Assembly: GCF_000264905.1 (NCBI RefSeq)
Contig: NW_006763146.1
Span: 439,587-503,586, forward strand
Direction: 5' to 3'
Length of the DNA: 64,000 nucleotides
From: Stereum hirsutum FP-91666 SS1
Lineage: Eukaryota > Basidiomycota > Agaricomycetes > Russulales > Stereaceae
Positions 34,542-46,551 of this stretch are shown here, piece after piece. Position 1 is the first letter of the stretch; each line of letters begins with the position of its first letter. The position numbers and the translations under genes were made by a program. The notes below the pieces were generated by a model, which saw only the letters and a list, made by a program, of their open reading frames with translations, ran no database searches and was not told the DNA's origin.

Positions 34542-35167
34542 GGGTGATGGACGGATGTTGACGTGGCGATTCATGATTAAGCGTCTATGGACGATCTCCA
34601 GTGTGGCGTAGGGGCATGTGCGTCTGATAGACTATTATTTTCGAGTTCCTATGTTTTGTGTCTTTGTTCTTTAGTTGTTTTAGTTATTTGGATACCTGTC
34701 CTGCTGTTGTTCTCTTGAATACAATGCTGTCTGTTATTCTCGCGGTGTCTTTGAATTTGAGCAAGCGCCCATGTTATCTAGCGCGTCCGTCTTTCTCGCT
34801 CAGCACACCGCTATTCCTCGTGCATGCATGGTCGAGAGTGTACTCTCATAGCTCAGCCTCGTATCTACAGACTGCTAGACATATGGTCCTGTCAATTCAC
34901 ACGTCGGGCTGAATCCTGCTCAATCCTTGACAATTGTGGCTGCATATCAGTTAGTCTTTACCCCGGAGTTTCTAGGTATACGGATCATATGTTCCAGAGG
35001 TACCTGCAATCTGATACTGAAGAAAAGAAAACCAAGAACCTTATCATCTACAAGACGAGAGCAGCAATGAAAATGGTGCCGTCTCAAGAATATTCCAAGC
35101 ATTCATACAGTTGCCTCTGATAAATAATCGCATAAGTGCGAATCGTACTTCGAGCAACTCACTGGCA
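34542..35167. other. Intergenic, 3' side of SIN3
   Basis: The 3' regions of SIN3 (+) and of the convergent DUF6534 copy (-). No gene visible. Confidence 0.5.
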
Positions 35168-37406
35168 TTACCAGTAAGTCACTTCTCGATCCGCAGTTTC
35201 GATGTACGATTCATGTAGAATTCTCCTATGCCCCTACGTCAAGAGGAGGTCGATACATAAATGGTCACCGACTGCCATGACGGTGGACTCACATTATATT
35301 CATTGACATCTGTCCTTGGATCAGAGACATGATCTGAGCCCTCCTTGATCATGGCGTGGTTCTTTATGTCAAGTACAGATCCCAGGCTCTAAAACACTTC
35401 GTGTGACAAGAGATATCGCACCGGGATAAAGCGCAAGGCTTACCTGAGAGACCTCTGGTCTGTGCTGTTCACACCTAGGTTGCACACCACCTCTTGACTG
35501 ACCGTGACCATTCCGAACAGTTCCTGACACAGGAAGAATAGCCACTTCATCATCACCCTTAAGCTGTGTGCTGATTTCGTCCCGACGATTGAGAGTAGCT
35601 AGGAGAGAGCTGAAGTAGACTGCAAAATGTGACGCCAGCTCCAAGTACAGTCCAAAACACGGCTAGGGGCGAATATAGACGTACGTTTGCTGAGCACGAA
35701 AAATGGTCCTGTATACACATAGGTCTCCCTCACGGCGAAAATCTATCAGTAGTTGTGTTATATTTAGCAAATGATACGTTCAGGCTATGGACAGTAAAGA
35801 TTACCAGTATTAGAGATGCGATAGCCACCACGCTTGTCAAGAAACCCGTGGTAACAGTATAGAGAATCAGCGTGCTTATGATTGAGTTTGTGCTAACGAT
35901 GCACCGGAAGAACGTTTAGTGTTTCTTTTTCTTATGCAGTCGAGAGGAAAGTAAAGATAAGGAACATACCGATGACCACCAGCCCTGCTCTTCATCAGTA
36001 AGATGCATAGAAAGCCAGCAAGCGTGATGTCAGCGACGCTGATGGAAATCAGAGTGGCGTCCATCGCTGCCTGGAATGAAATGATCAGAACCGAATCAAG
36101 ATACGAGGGATTAAACACTAGGATGGGTCCTCACGCTCGCGGCTGTATTGAGAGCTTGAAGGCCGGTAGCACCCGCGCTAAAAAGGAAGAGGTTCGAGTG
36201 TCAGGCACTACAGCCGTGTGAGACTGTTCAGCCTTACATCTTGCATATAACATCTGAAGAGAGAGGGTGAGAAGCAGTCAGTGTATTGACCTCCGTACTC
36301 GACTTATAAACTTCGTATCGTCAAACTTACACAAACCAGCGACTATGGACCAGGACTCAACCTATTAGTATATTTTTCTGAGCACGTCACAAACAGAGGT
36401 CATTCTCACTCAGCGCACAGACTACTGGAACAGCCTTTCTGACACGCAAATATACCCTTGTTAGCATCCACGATTATTTCCGTGGAAGAATCGAGCCTAC
36501 CGCTACAGAGGTCAGAATCCAGTTCTTCTCGCTGACTGAGACAAAGAGGCAAGTCAGATAAAGGTCTCTAATCGAGAGTAAGCTCACGTTTCCAAATTCG
36601 ATAACAATAAAACCTATATGAATCATTAAGCCGACACCAGTGACTTTTACCGAAGGAGACCTGTACATACCCTCGCACTCCACTGTCACTGACCGACTAT
36701 GTGGATATGATAGTAAGCATTTGACCACGAAATGGGAGAAAGAGGCTCGCCATTATGAACATAGAGGCCTGTAATCCGCCAAACACGGTCGATCATCGAT
36801 TGCACAACTGAGTGAAAACCACATTCTAAATAATGAGATCAACTTACGGAAAGTGTCCTGAGAAACGATCAGTCAAATGATGGCTATCATAACGACCACT
36901 CAGTTGATAATTATCTTACCATGGTATTTTGTCGGTGAGTAATGCCACAGGCTGGTAAGTAGCCTCCTCTATAAGGTGACGAAGTCCGACTGCCAGAAAC
37001 ACAGCATGCAGGGTGTCCAAGATCCTTCCAGGGTAAATATAGATTGAATTCATACACAGAATGTCTGCGACGAGATGAAGACCAACCAGAGTGCTAGTAC
37101 CTGGCGTGGTCAAGAGTCAGCGTCCCACATCGATATGTATATCTATTGATTTTAAATGTGCCCTCCAATACGACGAGTACTCACTAATAGTCGTGTACTC
37201 CAGCGATCCTTATTGGAGCGAAAGTAAACGTAGGTCTGGTGTGTTGTGAGACCATAGAGCCTGTGGCAATGGATGATCCGTCAGATCAGTATCGAATGGG
37301 TCAGATATACGAAACACTGTACTCACACACCCGCCAGGTAATTTCCAGCGTATAATCCATTGAACGAAGCGATCGACTTAGAGGCCATGTTTGAAAGGTC
37401 CGACAT
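35168..37406 (-). CDS. DUF6534 seven-helix membrane protein, micro-exon rich (copy B)
   Basis: Inverted paralogue of the gene at 25603-27816. Exons, in order: 37327-37406, 37185-37260, 37087-37100, 36920-37024, 36848-36857, 36751-36768, 36671-36696, 36588-36613, 36501-36535, 36410-36434, 36331-36342, 36238-36253, 36135-36177, 35970-36070, 35805-35892, 35685-35742, 35444-35619, 35293-35388. Fourteen of these match copy A in length to the base; the other four differ by multiples of three. The fragments include LAGVLYGLTTHQTYVYF, ILDTLHAVFLAVGLRHLIEEATYQPVALLTDKIPW, SDSGVRGFYCYRIWKLSEKNWIL, MDATLISISVADITLAGFLCILLMKSR and KLYFSSLLATLNRR. Intron 6 begins with GC instead of GT. The last exon is uncertain; the stop at 35168 assumes an acceptor near 35233. 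Function unknown. Confidence 0.85.
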
Positions 37407-39132
37407 AATTTTTTATCCGTCTACAGTCAACCTACAGTTAGTGTCAGGATAGAGGGAGGCGCGAGAACACGATTCCAAGATTTGCGAGGAGTCCTTTTAA
37501 CCAGAATGATCAAGCGTCTTTCTCTCTGATGTTTCAACCACCATCATTGAAGAAATCAATCATCGTGACAGGACGCCAGCTGGGGCAACAGCGGACCTTG
37601 AGTGAATTTCATTATTCACAAACGGTGACGTGGGGACGATGAATGTAAGATGCCAGCTAAAGGAACAACGAATAACTGATTGTAAGTATACAAAGACCGT
37701 AGTGACATCCCATTCACAAGGACGATCATCATCTAGAATATGAAGCGCACCACGAGCCCTGTGGACGGGCCCACACAATAAATGCTGGATATGTGGTCGA
37801 GGGCCTCGAGCTGGGTAGGTACTAGTAGTGATCGATTATTATCAGGTTAAAGCTCAGTCTACGTTCTAAAGAAGAGCCTCGAACAGGAGCAACAAAAGTT
37901 GAACGACACCAAAGATTGCGGCCCGGTTGATTGCGGGTGGGAGATGATTTCATTTCAAGCACCGAACCTGAAAATGCTCTCTTATGGAAAGACTTCTCGT
38001 GCCACTTCCGAGTCTGGCTTGCTTCTTACATTGCTCACTGGACGGAGTCCAGCCAGTTCAGCTGCCTTATTCTGTGGTGCATTGGGTATGATACCACGGA
38101 AGGTACTGAAGTAATATTTCTAGAAGGGGCGCACTTGCTCAAGTTTACGTCTCAGCTCAGTCGCCACAGGACCCTGGATGGTGGCCGTCTTTGATCTGAC
38201 TTATTCGGCGGCGGGCATCTGAGCCATCCATCATCCTCAGTTTCACAATTCTATGCACGGGACCCAGAGGACTATCCCATTTTAGAGGAATTATCTGTGT
38301 AACCAGGGCACTCAAAGCCTCAGAGGCGGATTCATCATACCTTGGGCAGAATCTACTCTCCACGCTCTTCGGAGATCTGTTTCTCGACAATCGGGTCTAA
38401 AATATTGATGCCGTTCATCGTTCAAATGTATACATGCACAAACATGGAATAACCAACTCCTCATGCAAGGGCTACTGTCCAAGTCCCGCTTTCATGTCTG
38501 AGTCTTCAAGTGACTAAGGGTGGCAGTTGCTATTTGTCTCAGAGACGAAACATGCTATCAAGTGTTCCGATCTGCGATTCATTCTGGGGACGCGGTACGC
38601 ATTTCGGAACGTTCAGCGTGAAAGGAGTGTGTCACAGGTGAGCAAGATGATCCATGCAAACTGCTGAGTGGAGATATGGTTGACACAGATTAGTATTTGT
38701 TGCAGAGAACGCACTGATCCCCTTGGCTTCAACAGCCGGGCAGTCCGTGCTGGTGAACCAGAGCATAGTGCATTTTTCTTTATTGCTCTCTATCATACGT
38801 GTATATTTTCCCACCATAGACCTGTGCAAACGCACTTCATCAGCTCTGTAAAATGGTGAATCAGAGTGATTTAGTGGGTCGCACCATTATAGGCAAGACC
38901 GTGGCCCCTTCTCATGATCTTCGTGTTGGCGTGGCACAATTATCGTACCGGGAAATCTTGCTCTCGACGATGTAGCCCTCAAGGCGTACAATAGTGGCCG
39001 TCTTTCTGCTCTGCGCACGGTCAAGTATGCACCGGGGCTCGCCACACCAACAACTATAAACATCCACGAACAAAGGATCATCATATGCATACCCAACACG
39101 AGTCGTTGGAGGGCGACCCATACGTGCAGGAT
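37407..39132. other. 1.7-kb intergenic stretch
   Basis: Between the start of DUF6534 copy B and the end of the PAH gene. Short frames (for example 37899-38194 plus, 38157-38390 minus) have no motif or splice-consistent extension. I see nothing else. Confidence 0.4.
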
Positions 39133-39750
39133 TCAGAACAATCGCACACACCCCAACAACTTCGCCGAAATTTCATCCACGGATTGCACTGCTCCGGCGG
39201 TGGTATCGGCCTCCTGCCCCTGCGTCTGCACGGAGCTGGCCTGCGCGCCTTGGGACATAAAGCCAGTGAAGCCATCCATGAGGTCGTCATGCCCTTCGAA
39301 GAGCTCCGCAACGCGGGAGCTGACATCCTGGACGGTGATTCTAGATATCCCTTGACGAAGGGAGTCAGAAAGGATATAAGTATGGTGGGACCAGAGTGGG
39401 CCACATGCCACACACAACAACGATGGGCCACAAAGAAGATTGAAGCGAGAGGGACTCACTGTTTCAACCTGTACTCCTTCATAACATTCAAAAAATCGCC
39501 GTAGATATTTCCATCGCCAACTTCGGCCTTGATGGCGTCGAGGTATTTGAGCGCGTCTCGAAGGCCGAGTCGAGGGGGGCGATGGTCGTCTTTGTGGGAC
39601 TCGGGGGATGAGATTTGGGGATCTGTGGGCATTGGTACGTGTTGTTGAGGACGGTAATGGGGAAGAAGGGGAAGAGACGGGAGGGATGAGAAAAGAGTTG
39701 GGCGAACCTTGGGCAAGAGTGGCGGCGATGGAGGGCATTGGACGGACCAT
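39133..39750 (-). CDS. Stand-alone PAH-domain protein (mini-SIN3-like)
   Basis: Three exons (39708-39750, 39460-39622, 39133-39340) give 137 residues. The core GLRDALKYLDAIKAEVGDGNIYGDFLNVMKEYRLKQITVQDVSSRVAELFEGHDDLMDGFTGFM has the four-helix pattern of a paired amphipathic helix and is closest in the window to SIN3 PAH1. The second intron splits the CA-G codon right after KEYRLK. SIN3 intron 1 splits the equivalent codon after KEFKSQ, so both genes descend from one PAH exon pair. No HDAC-interaction domain follows, only a ~35-residue Gln/Thr/Ala-rich tail. Such a protein could bind PAH partners without recruiting a deacetylase, and so compete with Sin3 (inference). It lies 4.6 kb beyond SIN3, on the other strand. 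Confidence 0.78.
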   Translation of the reverse strand: MVRPMPSIAATLAQGSPNSFLIPPVSSPSSPLPSSTTRTNAHRSPNLIPRVPQRRPSPPSTRPSRRAQIPRRHQGRSWRWKYLRRFFECYEGVQVETVSPSRFNLLCGPSLLCVACGPLWSHHTYILSDSLRQGISRITVQDVSSRVAELFEGHDDLMDGFTGFMSQGAQASSVQTQGQEADTTAGAVQSVDEISAKLLGCVRLF

Positions 39751-40368
39751 GTTGTGCTGTACGACCTGGTAAAGCGGTCTACAGAGTAGACAGGCCAGCT
39801 GGCGCGAACGCCACAGGAATAGCAGGCTGAACGTACTCGCTGGTCTTGGCGGTAGAGAGTAAGTCAGGAGCAGACCAAGGACTGGAGAAGGTAATGGAAG
39901 AGATGAAAGGGCTGAAGGGAGCGCGTCTTGCGGTGTGACGCGCTATTTTATTTCTCTCGCGTCCTGTAACATGAGGTCTTCTGACTCAACGACAGGGGGT
40001 TCAATTTCCGCGGATCCGGTCCCCGAACCAACCCCGAACATCAGCGCTGCAATTTACAAGTGTGGGGAAGAGACCAAAAGTGGTGATGGGCGTAGTGTCG
40101 ATCCCGAAATCCACCAGACTCAAGAAAAAGTCCGACCATAGTCGAGAGCGTGTAATAGCGACCTTGCATATTTGGGGGGAGCTGGCGAGGGCTGAAGAGC
40201 AAGATTGGTATAGAGGCCTCGTGGCGAAGGATATGATAGTGTGATGCAGAATAAATATACAGGATAAAGAAAGCAATGCGAAAGTGTGCCAACAACGACA
40301 GCTATGGTACCCCCACCACAGTCAAAGATGATTAACGAAAAGCGGTACACGAACGGACCTGACATTAT
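39751..40368. other. Intergenic region, upstream of the PAH gene
   Basis: Promoter side of the minus-strand PAH gene and 3' side of the coiled-coil gene, also minus. No supported gene. Confidence 0.4.
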
Positions 40369-41101
40369 TCAATGTTCTGGCGTGCAGACGGTCACGCCAA
40401 GATATTTTCCCAGTTCGAAGGTAGCACTATCCCATGTCTCCTGTTCTTCGAGCTCGTACCATGCAAGCAGTGCGTTCAGCTGTGTTACTGCAAGTATTTG
40501 GGCGCAGACTGATTAGACTATGAGATTGGACAAGAGTGAACGTGACGCACGCGACCAACTCAACAGCTCGTCTCGAGTCTTTGGACGAAGCTCTGCTGGA
40601 GGAAGGCGACCATCCGTATGCGGAACAGGGGTGAGCTGATCGTGTCCCCGCTTCCTATAGTTCTGAGATCGGTATGGCATAAGGAACCGTCTACAATAGG
40701 TGAGAACAATCAACGTTTAGACTCATCAGTAATAGTATCAAGGTAAATATTCAGTAGTGGAAGGTCACTCACGAGGAATCAATCTCTGCTTTCAGCTCAT
40801 CAAAAGCTGCTGCGAAAATGCCCACTATCCCGGTCTTGAACACCATCCCGCTCGACGTGTTCATGTTCACACTTTCCACTTCATCCTTCAAGTCATCTAC
40901 CTCCTCCTTCATATCGTCTACCTCCTCCTTCAGCTGTCTGACTTCGCTGGTGAGACTGCTGAGTCTTCGAATCGTATCATGTTGGTTCTGCTCTATGTCG
41001 CGTTGCTTGTGTTCGATTCGACGGAGTTGGAGGAGTATTTCTGTTAGGGTGTCTTGTGGGACGGACACGGTCGCGGACGCGTCGTTTTGCGAAGAGTTCA
41101 T
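40369..41101 (-). CDS. Coiled-coil protein, Mug135-C-like tail
   Basis: Three exons (40773-41101, 40551-40690, 40369-40508) give 202 residues. Residues ~18-80 form heptads with LTEILLQLRRIEHKQRDIEQ and an EVRQLKEEVDDMKEEVDDLKDEVESV coiled coil. After NYRKRGHDQLTPVPHTDGRLPPAELRPKTRDELLSWSL comes LNALLAWYELEE. That layout (basic-polar, VPxxDG-LPP, then a small helical end) reminds me of the Mug135-like C-terminal domain seen in many Agaricomycete proteins, but I cannot confirm it. The third exon was chosen because it keeps a long, clean frame to TGA. Function unknown. Confidence 0.65.
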
Positions 41102-41252
41102 GATACCAAAATACTATATTCAAAACCAAGCGATAGTGTGAAACAATAATGTGGTAGAGGATAGAAATGCCCCGAACAATTCCGTCGAGGTCTGATGCGG
41201 TCGTGAGAATATGTGGCACCTTCCAATCATCCGGATCACTTCGTCCCCCAAC

Positions 41253-41666
41253 TTATCGCTTGACCACCACAAGCTCACTTGAGCGAAGTATCTTCTTGCC
41301 TCCCATTTCGATGTCTGGATCGAAGAAATTGTTCATCTTCCACTGAATATATTGCCAGGCTTCAAGCTTCAACACAGCCAACCGCCGGTGGCAACCCTCC
41401 GTATCTTCCCCATCAAAATCCCAGTTCAAAAACTTCTCGTGCATACCCCTCTCCGATGGGTACACTCGCAGTCGCTTCGAGCAAACCGAGTTTTTCCTCC
41501 TCTCGATGGTGTCGCTGAGGCTTTCTGCGTCCACGCTCTGCAATGCGTTTGCCATGGGTACAGATGGGTACAATAACGGAATTTCCTTACGCCACGGCGG
41601 TCCGCCGTTGCGCTTATTACATGTGTCCGAAGTCGCTCGCCCTCTGTCCTTCGATCTCGATTTCAA
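41253..41666 (-). CDS. Small hypothetical protein
   Basis: An uninterrupted frame of 137 codons, with a second ATG at residue 38 (MANALQSVDAES). The part ERGMHEKFLNWDFDGEDTEGCHRRLAVLKLEAWQYIQWKMNNFFDPDIEMGG is charged and Trp-rich and has codon use like neighbouring genes, which makes it look coding. No known family. It could be the last exon of a longer gene whose upstream exons I cannot place. Confidence 0.35.
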   Translation of the reverse strand: MKSRSKDRGRATSDTCNKRNGGPPWRKEIPLLYPSVPMANALQSVDAESLSDTIERRKNSVCSKRLRVYPSERGMHEKFLNWDFDGEDTEGCHRRLAVLKLEAWQYIQWKMNNFFDPDIEMGGKKILRSSELVVVKR

Positions 41667-41828
41667 AGCTCAGCAGGGTTCGGGCTCGAATATCAATCCT
41701 CATGAAACGAAGCTCGCGCTGTTTGTCTGACACTCCCACCTCCTTCTACTGGGTGACATACGGTTGTACTCCGGCTCTTGTCAACGCTAGCGGTCTGAGC
41801 TACTTCGTCTCTTTGGCAAGCCTTGGTC

Positions 41829-43858
41829 ATGTCTTTGACTCCGGGAAACGAGATCAAACCAGAGAAAAGTGATGCATTTGCATCAGTACAGGGGAAAGAC
41901 TTCGGAGTCCTCCCCATCCCCCGGCGACTACGCCACAGTGCGGAGGATGGACGTCCGCCATTCAGTCTCTTGCTCAACGCGACCTTCGGGTTTGCGTGTT
42001 GCTGTAGTATGTGGCTCTCCTTTTTCCCGGTGCTGTTGCGGGGCTGATGACGGGCCCCCTTGGGACAGTTGTCGCAAATTTGTACTACTGCCAGCCGCTG
42101 TTAAGTAAGTTCCGAGCGCTCGCACCTGGAAAAGAAGATACATACTGACTACTTCTCCGATCCTTAGTCCAGATATCTGCGTCTTTCGGCGTGTCGTACA
42201 GCGAAGTTTCGAGGTCAGTAGTGCCACACCGCAGCTGACCCTACGCCACCTAGTCGAGGTCCTCGTTGCTAATGAAACACTGTCTTTAACAGGGTGCCAA
42301 CGCTTCTTCAAGCCGGGTATGTACCTGCACAACCGCACGATAAAGGCATCCGATTCTAATTCTCATTCTCTCCATCTCAGCTACGCATCCGGCGTCCTCC
42401 TCATATCGCCACTTGGCGATCTCGTCCGTCGCCGCCCCCTGATCCTTCTCCTCATCTTCATCTGCTCAACCCTTTCCGTCTCTCTCGCCGTGACCAAATC
42501 CTTCCTTGCCTTTCAAATTCTATCATTTCTGGTAGGCTTCACCACCGTCACACCGCAAGTCCTCATCCCGCTCGCTGCGGACATCGCTCCTCCTAAAAGG
42601 CGCGCAAGTGCGATTTCAATCGTGCTCTGCGGGTCGTTCTTGGGGAATTTGTTGGGGAGGTTGATTGCGGGGATCGTGGCTGAATTTGCGAGCTGGAGGA
42701 TTATCTATTATGTTGCTGCTGGGGAGCAGTATTTTGTTTTGTTCGTGCTTTACTGGATGGTTGGTCCCCTCTTTCACCATGGCTATCATACATGATGGGC
42801 CGACATTCATTTCAGAAGCGATATATACTGATATGCTGCACAGATACCTGACTATCCGGCCAAATCCAACGGACTGTCGTACTTCGGGATTTTGTGGTCC
42901 ATGGCAAAACTCATCGTCACTGAGCCGATACTCGTCCAAGCGTGTCTCATTATCTTCGCCTCAAACGCTTGCTACGTCAGCTACTGGGTCACTCTGACCT
43001 TCATCCTCGGCAACTCGCCATACCACTACTCCACGTACGTCTACATACCCTCCCCCAACATATCCCTACCCTTCTGCCCATTCATCTTCATCCCTTTACT
43101 CATATCACACAACACAGGCTCGTAATAGGTCTCTTCTCCCTCATCGGTCTCCTCGGCGTCTCCCTCACCCCACTCATCGGCCACTTCATCGACCGTCTCC
43201 ACGCCTGGCACGCCGTTCTTCTCTCCACGCTCGGTCTCACCGTGTTCTGGGCGATCGAGACGGGCGCAGCGGGGTTGAATGTGGCGGCGGTCGTGATTAC
43301 GTGCCTAGGCTTAGATATTTTCGACTTGATGCAGCAGACTTCTTTGGCTGCGACTGCGTTGAGGTGCGTTCTTGCTTGTTGTTACCAGACACTCTGGGTC
43401 ATGATCTGACTAGGCTGATCGTGTTTTGCGTATAGTATATCGGAGGGCTCAACGGCGAGGATGAACGCCCTATTAATTCTATCCGTGTGTATCATCTTCT
43501 ATGACACCTTCTCATTTCCCCATTTATTTGTCTTTGACACGACTTGTTTCGTCATCGACAGAACTACATAGGCCAAGTAATGGGAACCTCCGTCAGCACG
43601 CGCGTCTACGTCGAACACGGATGGCAAGCCGCTTCTGCGGTTTCGCTCGGATGGATGGGATTCCAGGTGTTGGTGCTGTTGGCGAGGGGGCCGCATTGTG
43701 GGAGGTATGTCTGGATTGGGTATGAGGGTGGGATCGGGTGGAGGAAGCAGGGAGTAGAGTTGGAGGAGAAGGGGAGCGATGACGCTGATTGCGACGAGAT
43801 TACGGAGACGAAGCAGAAAGAGACCAGGGAAAAAGAGCGAGGGTGTGAGACGGCCTAG
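41829..43858 (+). CDS. MFS transporter
   Basis: Nine exons (41829-42006, 42069-42104, 42168-42213, 42293-42316, 42381-42759, 42844-43034, 43118-43363, 43436-43484, 43562-43858) join in phase to 481 residues. NLYYCQPLLIQISASFGVSYSEVSRVPTLLQAGYASGVLLISPLGDLVRRRPLILLLIF contains the first helices and the GxLxDxxxRR-type loop 2-3 signature of the major facilitator superfamily. Helices continue through QVLIPLAADIAPPKRRASAISIVLCGSFLGNLLGRLIAG, and a second half starts at LVIGLFSLIGLLGVSLTPLIG. The tail is charged and cytosolic. The NLYYCQP start is typical of an MFS branch widespread in bacteria and fungi with poorly known substrates; export or uptake of a small molecule is likely. Confidence 0.9.
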
Positions 43859-46551
43859 GAGGGCGTTTGATGTCGTGCAATGCCGTCCACGCAATGAAGT
43901 GGACGTATGAGAATCGTGGTGTTTACTGCTTTTCAGTGTATACCAACTGATATATGTGCCGCACCCGAAGGCTGCAATGCGGATCGGTGATGATCGTCAG
44001 TAATCGAACTCTCGACAGATGACCTTTTGGACCGTAAAAGAAAGGGAGTTTTCAGAAACTTCTTCATGTCGAGAGACGAAATTCCAGTATGGCGGCGAGA
44101 TATAGGTCGGATCCTGAGGTGTAGAGGACAAGGAGTCGGCTATGTAACTGCCATGCAGCTCGTGCGAAGCGCCTTACAAGCGCCCATGATTATTCTCATG
44201 GAAATAATAACAGAGAGGGCCACTATTGAGGAGAACACAGAGTGACTCTGAGAAGCTGGGAGTTTCGAAACTTATTTGGAGTATCGAATACGAACTCTGC
44301 TGAGGACTTGGAGAACAAGAATACTAGTAATCACTGCAAAATAAAACGCTCGATGAGATTCCGGGTAATGATGCCAAGAAGACAGTATAAATCCATGGAG
44401 CTCCGGATTAGTCCTCGTCGAAAGGACCGAGGAGTGGTTGAACATAGCGCAATACATAGTGTGAAGACTGCAGGTGTATCATCCTCATGACAGCCGTATG
44501 CAAAGAATGTGGCCACCCACAAGAGTGTGGCGCCCTGTGGCGCCCCCAGCGCCCAACGATGTTTGCGTGTGTTTGGTTTTGTTCCTTCACTGTGGCAACT
44601 CGAATTCGTGCCCTCATCTTGGCCCGGGCCCCATCCACCGTCCCGAACGAATACACTTGCCTTCATGGCACATCGATTCCTGCATACAAACTCTGGGTAC
44701 TTCTATGGCGCGTACATACATACCTCAGGACCTCTGAACCGGGGTCAGTGTCGTTTGCACTCGATCATGTAAGTGTCACACCACCTCAGGCTGCTCGGCG
44801 AAGTGTTGTATATGTAGGGTCTTCCATTTGAACGTTCAATGGATGCTTGGTCAAGTGAACCCGTTCTTGACGCCACACATCTTACCCTAGACTCATCTCC
44901 ATACATGCTTGGGTAACTTTGATTGACGGAACCGTTTAAATCAACCGCGTACGCGTCCTCATCGGGACGATCGTCGACTCCGATGACCTGCCACCTGTTC
45001 TTTCTTCCGAAGATAACTTACGGTGCTATGGCGCATTCCGTGAGGGGAAATGGTCTCAAGGGCTGCAACAAACTCGTACATGTTGTTCCTGCATTGTCTT
45101 CCGTCTCGTATTCACTCTCCTGGCGTTCCAATCTGTGGGCGACGGAAGACCGGCGGCGGGAGCTGTAATCATGCCCGCATCGTTTTCTCCGTGCGTATTC
45201 TCGTACTGCGTATTCTAACTACCATTGACAGTAGACCTTTCAAGTTTGGCTCAGAAGGCTGCGGCAACTATTACTTGTCGTGGAGTACATGATACCGACG
45301 CCCATCCCACCCTATCATGAGTCAAAAGTCTTTACGACCTCGCTGACATTTTCAGGCAAAGGCACAACCCGCAGCAACCGCAACATAGACCGTCACGCAC
45401 ACATCGGCAATTTTGACAGAGACCATCGCCTTGGAAGTCCGTGGGTATTAGCTCTCAGCATCAATCGTCGTCCGTAAGTACCGGCCTACAATCGAAGTTG
45501 CATCCTAGAGTATTAGCATCAGTTCGACCCGGGTTTCCCAGTTCCCAGGTAAGTTCACATTTACCGGGATCTTTGAGCATGAAGATTCCTCCATTTACTC
45601 GGACCATCCTCTCTACCTTCCTCTGCCACGCGATATGACAGGTTTCCCGTGGAAAAATTTCTGACTTCGAAGTGCACCAGCCGACTACGGTATACATAGG
45701 AAGCTTTGTTTCTCGACCTCCCCCTGGCCGTACGTTCTTCTGTACGAAAATTCATACAACTGGTGAAAGGACCCAGGTATGACGGGTTGAAAACTACCGT
45801 TTGAAGCCATGCGGTCTCGGTGAACAGACTCGTGCAACATCAGTATGGGTCATCTACACATTCCGATTTCATGCTCACGTTAGTTGATGGAACGCTCTCA
45901 ATAGTTTCCCGCTTTGTCCGAACTCCAATCTGAGGCATCCCGGAACTTTCGGTTGACCGGATGGCTTCCCCCTCCGTATGTGCGTCCGTCTCCCCATATT
46001 TGTTCCTCTTGTCCTTATTTGATTTGAGAGAGGATCAGAGTAACGGTTCAGTCGTGCTGTTGGACATTTGTTCTACTCTAATATGTCACAATTTACGAGG
46101 CGCAGGCTTTGGCATAGATGCCGACTTCAGATTACCGCAGCCGCCGCCGTGTCCTGTGGTATATGCATGCTCCCTGACTGACAACAACACGAACAGCCTT
46201 GATCTCTCACGTTTGACTTATGAGCGACAAACCTCTTAGCCATAAAAACGAAGTCAGGTACAGACCCCGATACAATAGTCATATATGTCTTTCGAGCTGA
46301 CCACTTGTGAAATCTAGTGGTGTACACACGTACGCTGGACAATCTATATGACGGGTAACCATTATTTGTAGCGCTGGCCACGCATCGTTGGAAGCGAGTA
46401 CGATGATAGTTTTCGTGTAAGGTGAGTCCCTTAGCCATATACGAGGATGCCGAGAGATTTATATGTCGATTTTATAGGCAGAAATACATATATTGAAAGA
46501 TGGATCGTTTGAGGAACGCTATTACTCATTCGTCATGTATGCACCACCATC
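43859..46551. other. 2.7-kb gene-poor stretch
   Basis: Many short frames on both strands, none with a motif or phase-consistent splice partners. A GTGGCGCC pair lies near 44526-44542. I see no repeat with defined ends. Confidence 0.4.
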
